Shown in pieces: positions 12,388-14,356 of a stretch of DNA of 14,356 nt; the stretch's first letter is position 1; the number at the start of each line of letters is the position of its first letter. The translations under genes were made by a program, and so were the position numbers. Where the stretch lies: NCBI GenBank assembly GCA_024639035.1, contig JAHEJE010000017.1, positions 1 to 14,356 of the forward strand, read 5' to 3'. The notes below the pieces were generated by a model. That model worked only from the letters and a program-made list of their open reading frames with translations. It was not told the origin of the DNA and searched no databases. The DNA is from Alphaproteobacteria bacterium. Its GTDB lineage: Bacteria > Pseudomonadota > Alphaproteobacteria > Rhizobiales > Aestuariivirgaceae.

Positions 12388-14356
12388 CCGGCATATCGCG
12401 CGGTGCAACGGTCTGGGCCGGGCTCATCGCGGCGATGCTGATCATGCTTGCGCTGCGCGGACAGTACGGCTGGCTGATCGATTTCCCCCAACTCTGGACC
12501 CTGCCGCTGACCCCCTGGATCAACGATCGGATGGACCTGATGGTCACCAACGCCGGCTGGCTGTTCCGGGCGATTTCGGACATCCTGGCCGTGCCGCTCA
12601 AGGAAATCCAGCACCTGCTGCTGTGGTTGCCGTGGTCGGTGATCGTCGTGGTCATCGCGGTTGCCGCCCATGCCGCATCCGGCTGGGGCCTGGTGGTCTT
12701 CTCGCTGGTTGCGCTCGGCTACATGGTCGTCGTCGGATATTGGGACAAATCGATGAATTCGCTGTCCCTGGTGGCGGTCTCGGTGCCGTTGGCCATCGCC
12801 ATTGGCTTCGCCTTCGGTGTCTGGGGGTTTGTGTCGAAACGCTCCGAGCGCTGGATCATGCCGATGCTCGATCTGCTGCAGACCGTGCCGGCCTTCGCCT
12901 ACATCATACCGATCGTGCTGCTGTTCGGCTTTGGCCCCATCGTCGGCCTCATCGCCAGCATCATGTTCGCCTTCCCGCCGATGGTGCGCAACACCATCCT
13001 CGGCCTCAAGCAGGTGCCGCCCGAGGTTATCGAATCCGGCCTGATGTCCGGCGCCACGCCGGGACAGCTGTTCTGGCAGGTGCGCATCCCGACCGCCCTC
13101 AAGCAACTCCTGCTCGGCATGAACCAGTCCACCATGGCGGCGTTCTCGATGATCATCATCGCCTCGATCATCGGCGGCACCGACGACATCGGCTGGGAGG
13201 TGACCAAGTACCTGCGCAAGGCCTCGTTCGGCGAATGCCTGCTGGCCGGCATCGTCATTGCCCTGCTGGCCATGGTGATGGACCGCATCACCGCCGGTCT
13301 TGCGACCCGCGATGTCGATACGCTTGCCGTCGACCAGAGTTTTTACCAGCGCTACACCCACCTGGTGATCGGTGCCGCGGCGGCGCTGGCGGCGTTCGTT
13401 GCCTCATTGATCTTCCCGGCGCTTGCCGACTGGCCGGAGGGCTGGGCGTTCTACCCGGCAAGCGCGATGAATACCTGGCTCTCCGGTTTCATCGTTGACT
13501 GGGCGACGGTGATCGCCAAGCTCAAGGCGCTCAGCTTTTTCTATCTGATGCTGCCGGTGAAGATCGGCCTGGAGAGAACCATCAGCCCGTTCTCCTGGGG
13601 CTTCGAGCTGACCACTGTGCATTCCATCGGCTATGCCGCCATCGCCGCCGGTCTGTCGGCCTTTGCCTTTTCGCGCAAGGGCGCCGCTGCCGCCATCGCC
13701 ACGGCGTTTTTCGCCATCGTGCTCTATTTCGGCGTCACCGGCCTGCCCTGGGCCGCGTTCATCGCCATGGCCACCTATCTCGCCTGGCAACTGGGTGGCC
13801 TCAACCTGGCCATTGGCACCTTTGCCGGCTTCGGTTTCCTGCTGCTCGCCGGGGTATGGCCGCAGTCCATGCTGTCGATTTACCTGTGCGGCATCGCCGT
13901 GGCGCTGTCGTTCTTCCTCGGCTCGGCCATCGGCATCGCCGCCTCCGAGATCGACTGGGTTTCGGCGATCATGCGGCCGATCAACGACACCCTGCAGACC
14001 ATGCCGCAGTTCGTGATCCTCATTCCCTTCGTGATGATCTTCAAGATCGGCGATTTCACCGCCCTGCTGGCGATCATCGCCTATGCCATCGTGCCGGCCA
14101 TCCGCTATGCCGAGCACGGTCTGCGCTCGCTGCCCAAGGATGTCATCGAGGCGGCGACCTGCATGGGCTGCACCCGCTGGCAATTGCTGTGGCAGGTCAA
14201 GCTGCCGCTCGCCCTGCCGGTCATCATGCTGGGGCTCAACCAGACCATCATGTACGGCCTGGCCATGCTGGTCATCGCCGCCCTGGTCGGCACCTCCGGC
14301 CTCGGCCAGCAGGTCTATATCGGCCTCGGCGACGGCGATTTCGGCGTCGGCATCGT
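12384..14356 (+). CDS. Fused two-domain betaine-type ABC transporter permease (ProW-like tandem, 3' end outside window)
   Basis: Translation from the ATG at 12384, which overlaps the ATPase stop as ATGA, stays open for 657 codons to the window end; I translated it by hand and found no stop or frameshift. It contains two copies of the inner-membrane permease domain. The first carries LLQTVPAFAYIIPIVLLFGFG and the EAA-type coupling loop around 214-240 (ESGLMSGATPGQLFWQVRIP). The second carries TLQTMPQFVILIPFVMIF and EAATCMGCTRWQLLWQVKLP at about 587-610. The halves align well (QLFWQVRIPTALK against QLLWQVKLPLALP), so this is an internal duplication and fusion, with several extra hydrophobic segments between (about 330-500). 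E. coli ProW has one such domain and works as a homodimer; a fused pair would build the whole channel from one chain. Probably only a few tens of residues are missing at the C-terminus. Confidence 0.87.
   Translation, partial: MTGISRGATVWAGLIAAMLIMLALRGQYGWLIDFPQLWTLPLTPWINDRMDLMVTNAGWLFRAISDILAVPLKEIQHLLLWLPWSVIVVVIAVAAHAASGWGLVVFSLVALGYMVVVGYWDKSMNSLSLVAVSVPLAIAIGFAFGVWGFVSKRSERWIMPMLDLLQTVPAFAYIIPIVLLFGFGPIVGLIASIMFAFPPMVRNTILGLKQVPPEVIESGLMSGATPGQLFWQVRIPTALKQLLLGMNQSTMAAFSMIIIASIIGGTDDIGWEVTKYLRKASFGECLLAGIVIALLAMVMDRITAGLATRDVDTLAVDQSFYQRYTHLVIGAAAALAAFVASLIFPALADWPEGWAFYPASAMNTWLSGFIVDWATVIAKLKALSFFYLMLPVKIGLERTISPFSWGFELTTVHSIGYAAIAAGLSAFAFSRKGAAAAIATAFFAIVLYFGVTGLPWAAFIAMATYLAWQLGGLNLAIGTFAGFGFLLLAGVWPQSMLSIYLCGIAVALSFFLGSAIGIAASEIDWVSAIMRPINDTLQTMPQFVILIPFVMIFKIGDFTALLAIIAYAIVPAIRYAEHGLRSLPKDVIEAATCMGCTRWQLLWQVKLPLALPVIMLGLNQTIMYGLAMLVIAALVGTSGLGQQVYIGLGDGDFGVGI

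Noticed and set aside
12123..13361. Minus-strand open frame of 412 codons over the permease region
   Set aside because: Rich in H, R, D, Q and G with no motifs; the plus-strand permease frame is continuous and recognisable.
12314..13498. Plus-strand open frame of 394 codons overlapping the permease
   Set aside because: Different frame from the true permease, no hydrophobic pattern or EAA motif; a shadow.

Overview
The window is GC-rich, densely packed bacterial chromosome with almost no space between genes. Gene content and order point to an alphaproteobacterium, most likely in or near the Hyphomicrobiales (Rhizobiales). The pointers are ftsE-ftsX followed by a plsC-type acyltransferase, a divergent MJ0042-type zinc-ribbon membrane protein fused by ATGA overlap to hpt, and BetI-like control of betaine-type uptake. 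This placement is inferred from gene order and protein style, not from a database search. No rRNA, tRNA, CRISPR array, transposase or phage gene was seen.

Left block, minus strand (1-4816). Transcription runs right to left: ftsE, ftsX, a PlsC-type acyltransferase, an FrhB/FdhB-family Fe-S flavoprotein, then after a 105-nt gap a CaiD-like crotonase and the N-terminus of a carnitine 3-dehydrogenase-like protein cut by the window edge. The first four form a tight cluster (4-nt overlap, then gaps of about 11 and 17 nt). The last two are 3 nt apart and look like carnitine catabolism. The acyltransferase probably starts at a CTG codon.

Middle block, plus strand (4983-7647). A zinc-ribbon, single-TM protein overlaps hpt (hypoxanthine phosphoribosyltransferase). 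A PuuB/DadA-type FAD amine oxidoreductase follows. A gene-free stretch (7648-7946) then separates this from the convergent block. It holds three copies of an 8-bp tandem repeat and a striking inverted pair of REP-like palindromes.

Right block (7947-14356). A BetI-like TetR repressor and a short, cytoplasmic gamma-glutamyltransferase-like Ntn hydrolase form a minus-strand pair with a TTGA overlap. A perfect 8-6-8 palindrome resembling BetI boxes sits in the spacer of a good sigma-70 promoter ahead of the repressor. Divergently, on the plus strand, lies a glycine betaine/proline-type (ProU-like) ABC importer: secreted binding protein, ATPase, and a permease in which two permease domains are fused in one polypeptide (open at the window end).

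Taken together, the flanking genes suggest uptake and breakdown of quaternary amines (carnitine, betaine, choline or a conjugate) around a conserved housekeeping core of cell division, lipid and purine salvage genes. The most unusual items are the GGT-like protein lacking the usual gamma-glutamyl-binding Asp, the fused permease, the operator-in-promoter architecture and the REP doublet. I do not see a clearly unprecedented system; the link between the GGT-like enzyme, the amine oxidase and the importer is a hypothesis.
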